Origin: Bacillota bacterium
Lineage (GTDB): Bacteria > Bacillota > Clostridia > Tissierellales > Sedimentibacteraceae
DNA length: 64,000 bases
Assembly (NCBI GenBank): GCA_023386345.1
Contig: JAEWJT010000004.1
Location: forward strand, 372,001-436,000
Direction of reading: 5' to 3'
In this document: positions 62,267-64,000 of the stretch, piece by piece
Layout: the number at the start of each line of letters is the position of its first letter
Numbering within the stretch: position 1 is the first letter of the stretch
The notes under the pieces: model-generated
What the model was told of the DNA's origin: nothing
Database searches by the model: none
The model's input: only the letters and a program-made list of their open reading frames with translations
Position numbers and translations under genes: made by a program

Positions 62267-63208
62267 ATAAATAATAAAATTTTAGTTATAGTAGGTCCAA
62301 CTGCTGTTGGAAAAACCTATGTATCTATCGAGCTTGCAAAAAAATTTAATACCGAAATCATATCTGCTGATTCAATGCAGGTTTATAAATATATGGATGT
62401 TGGTACTGCAAAGGTTACGGAGCAAGAAGCCTGTGGTATAAAGCATCATATGATTAATATGATTGAGCCTGATGAAGAATTCTCTGTCTCAGAATTTCAG
62501 AAGATGGCAGAAAGACATATTGAAGAAATTCACAGTAAAGGCAAACTTCCTATAATCATTGGTGGTAGTGGTCTTTATCTTAATTCTTTGCTTTATGATT
62601 TGGATTTTGGTACAGTAAAATCTGATGAAAAAATTAAAAAACACTATACAAATTATTATGAAGAGCATGGTACAGATAAGCTTTATGAGCTTTTAATAGC
62701 TATAGATCCAAAGGCTTGCGAAAAGATACATAAAAACAATGTAAAAAGAGTAATTAGAGCGTTAGAGGTATGCCATATAACAGGTAAAAAATTCTCCGAT
62801 ATGAGTACGGACATAAGAAAGCCAAGCAATAAATATGACTATAAAATAATAGGGCTTGAGATGGAAAGAGATATATTATATCAAAGAATTAATAAACGAG
62901 TAGATTTAATGATTGAAGATGGTCTTATAGATGAAGTTAGAGCATTGCTAGATAAAGGTTATACTATGGATTTGACTTCTATGAGAGGAATAGGCTATAA
63001 AGAAATCATAGATTATTTAGATGGCAAGGTAACAAAGGAAGAAGCGATAGAAATCTTAAAAACAAATACAAGACATTTTGCAAAAAGACAATTCACATGG
63101 TTTAAGGCAGATAAAAATATACAATGGTTTGATTTGACAAATTTAGGTGATATTGATTTAATAATAGAAAATATATATAATACCATAAATATAGATGAGA
63201 AACTTTAA
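62267..63208 (+). CDS. miaA: tRNA dimethylallyltransferase, start codon unclear
   Basis: About 313 residues, isopentenylating A37 of tRNA. Homology begins before the P-loop: NKILVIVGPTAVGKTYVSIELAKKF, then IISADSMQVYKYMDVGTAK, IIGGSGLYLNSLL and the C-terminal NTRHFAKRQFTWFK. No ATG, GTG or TTG exists between the in-frame TAA (62264-62266) and the P-loop; the first ATG (62375) would remove it. An in-frame GTG AGT (62258-62263) precedes that TAA. I place the start at ATA 62267, 11 bases after AAGGA; ATT 62279, read-through or a sequence error are alternatives. Confidence 0.85.
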   Translation: MNNKILVIVGPTAVGKTYVSIELAKKFNTEIISADSMQVYKYMDVGTAKVTEQEACGIKHHMINMIEPDEEFSVSEFQKMAERHIEEIHSKGKLPIIIGGSGLYLNSLLYDLDFGTVKSDEKIKKHYTNYYEEHGTDKLYELLIAIDPKACEKIHKNNVKRVIRALEVCHITGKKFSDMSTDIRKPSNKYDYKIIGLEMERDILYQRINKRVDLMIEDGLIDEVRALLDKGYTMDLTSMRGIGYKEIIDYLDGKVTKEEAIEILKTNTRHFAKRQFTWFKADKNIQWFDLTNLGDIDLIIENIYNTINIDEKL

Positions 63209-63361
63209 TATAATTGCATATATAAACGCAATTATATTATAAGAAACATTCTATTACAAATATAGACTAGAAACTCTAATCATTTCATATGTACGTAATT
63301 GAAACATTACAAACTATGGATAGTAATGGAAATTTATATAAAATTAAAAAAAGAGGTAAAA

Positions 63362-64000
63362 ATGTTAACAGAAGAAATATTATGTAAACAATTTGGCATT
63401 TCTAAGAAGGTTTATGATTATGTCACAAAAATTGAATTAGAAATTAAAGAAAAATATTTTTCAGCTATAGATAAAACAAGAGAATATAATCAGTATAAAG
63501 TTATATCAGCAATGCAAGAAAACAGGTTAGATTACACTCATTTTTATTGGAATTCTGGTTATGGCTATGGCGATATAGGAAGAGAAAAGGTTGAAAGCAT
63601 TTTTGCTTCAGTATTTCATACTGAGGACGCTTTAGTTAGGCCATCAATCGCTTCAGGAACACATGCTTTATATTTGACATTATCCGGTATATTGAAACAT
63701 GGAGATGAAGTCATTGCAGTAACAGGAAAGCCTTATGATACACTTCTAACTGTTCTTGGAGAAGAAAATGACGAGCCAGGGAATTTAAAAGAAGTTGGAA
63801 TTATATATAAGGAAATAGCTTTAAAAGAAGATTATAGTATAGATATTGAAACTTGTATTAATTCTATAACTGAAAAAACAAAGCTATTGATGTTCCAACG
63901 TTCGACTGGTTACAGCTTTAGACCGGCATTTACAATGGAAAAAATCAAAGCAGGCATTAAGAAAATAAGAGAGACATATCCTGATATTTACATAATGGTG
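63362..64000 (+). CDS. Methionine gamma-lyase family protein (YnbB, 'aluminium resistance'), 5' part
   Basis: A 213-codon fragment running off the window. Visible: the N-terminal YNQYKVISAMQENRLDYTHFYWNSGYGYGDIGREKVE, IASGTHALYLTLSGIL, EVIAVTGKPYDTLLTVLG and MFQRSTGYSFRPAFT, typical of the PLP-dependent YnbB family that usually follows miaA in Clostridia. The PLP lysine is beyond the end. AGAGGT precedes the ATG. Unlike many relatives there is no hfq between miaA and this gene. Confidence 0.9.
   Translation, partial: MLTEEILCKQFGISKKVYDYVTKIELEIKEKYFSAIDKTREYNQYKVISAMQENRLDYTHFYWNSGYGYGDIGREKVESIFASVFHTEDALVRPSIASGTHALYLTLSGILKHGDEVIAVTGKPYDTLLTVLGEENDEPGNLKEVGIIYKEIALKEDYSIDIETCINSITEKTKLLMFQRSTGYSFRPAFTMEKIKAGIKKIRETYPDIYIMV

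Noticed and set aside
63209..63361. hfq between miaA and the YnbB-like gene
   Set aside because: The 153-base gap holds only a short inverted repeat (63209-63217/63228-63236) and the ribosome binding site; no Hfq-sized ORF.
1..64000. CRISPR array, tRNA, rRNA, insertion sequence or prophage
   Set aside because: No regularly spaced repeats, no cloverleaf or rRNA signatures, and no transposase, integrase or phage structural genes were seen.

Overview
The window is AT-rich chromosomal DNA from a Gram-positive anaerobe of the class Clostridia. Three things point there: strong GGAGG-type ribosome binding sites, very A/T-biased codons, and the tail order miaB-mutS-mutL-miaA followed by a methionine-gamma-lyase-like gene, which is a usual clostridial arrangement. 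The genus cannot be fixed by reading. I saw no rRNA, tRNA, transposase, integrase or CRISPR array.

Layout. 0-9.7 kb: the end of a ribosomal protein S1 gene, three tandem M42 aminopeptidases, deoC, and a nucleoside uptake set (BMP lipoprotein, double ATPase, two permeases). This block looks like peptide and nucleoside scavenging. 9.8-19.4 kb: a ZIP metal transporter, a CRP-like/DUF2225 protein, a D-2-hydroxyacid dehydrogenase, a VanW protein, an unusual ParB-like/flavodoxin fusion, an APH(3')-type kinase, a large DUF2339-like membrane protein and a GNAT. 19.5-23.7 kb: a LytTR regulator, a DUF3021-like membrane protein and an ABC-2 exporter whose ATPase and permease genes are now separated by a HIT-family gene flanked by a 152-bp duplication of ATPase sequence. 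23.8-27.7 kb: a textbook promoter, TPP riboswitch and terminator controlling thiC-thiM-thiE-thiD.

27.7-49.2 kb is an accessory-looking region: a nitrilase, a Tet(M)-like ribosomal protection GTPase, three AraC regulators with effector domains, several acetyltransferases including a close look-alike of SAT-4 streptothricin acetyltransferase, a nucleoside phosphorylase, argS, a flavin amine oxidase, a methyltransferase, DUF1697, an RsgA paralogue and a ZmaR-like acetyltransferase. 49.3-56 kb carries envelope genes: a zinc-ribbon membrane protein, a WecA/TagO-type transferase, a very long von Willebrand factor A lipoprotein and a lipoprotein serpin. 56-64 kb is the tRNA modification and mismatch repair block.

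The most interesting signal is the 295-bp leader of argS. It holds a promoter, a well-placed 19-codon ORF whose peptide contains RRRYR (four Arg codons in five), three mutually exclusive hairpins and a strong intrinsic terminator directly before the arginyl-tRNA synthetase start. Its geometry fits classical ribosome-mediated attenuation by arginine supply, where a T-box would be expected in this phylum. A second leader of the same general kind (promoter, strong ribosome binding site, 11-codon ORF, alternative hairpins, terminator) precedes rsgA. Other oddities are miaA with no usable canonical start codon (an in-frame TAA follows GTG AGT), relatives of the Gram-positive resistance genes aphA-3 and sat4 placed about 20 kb apart, and several small gene remnants.
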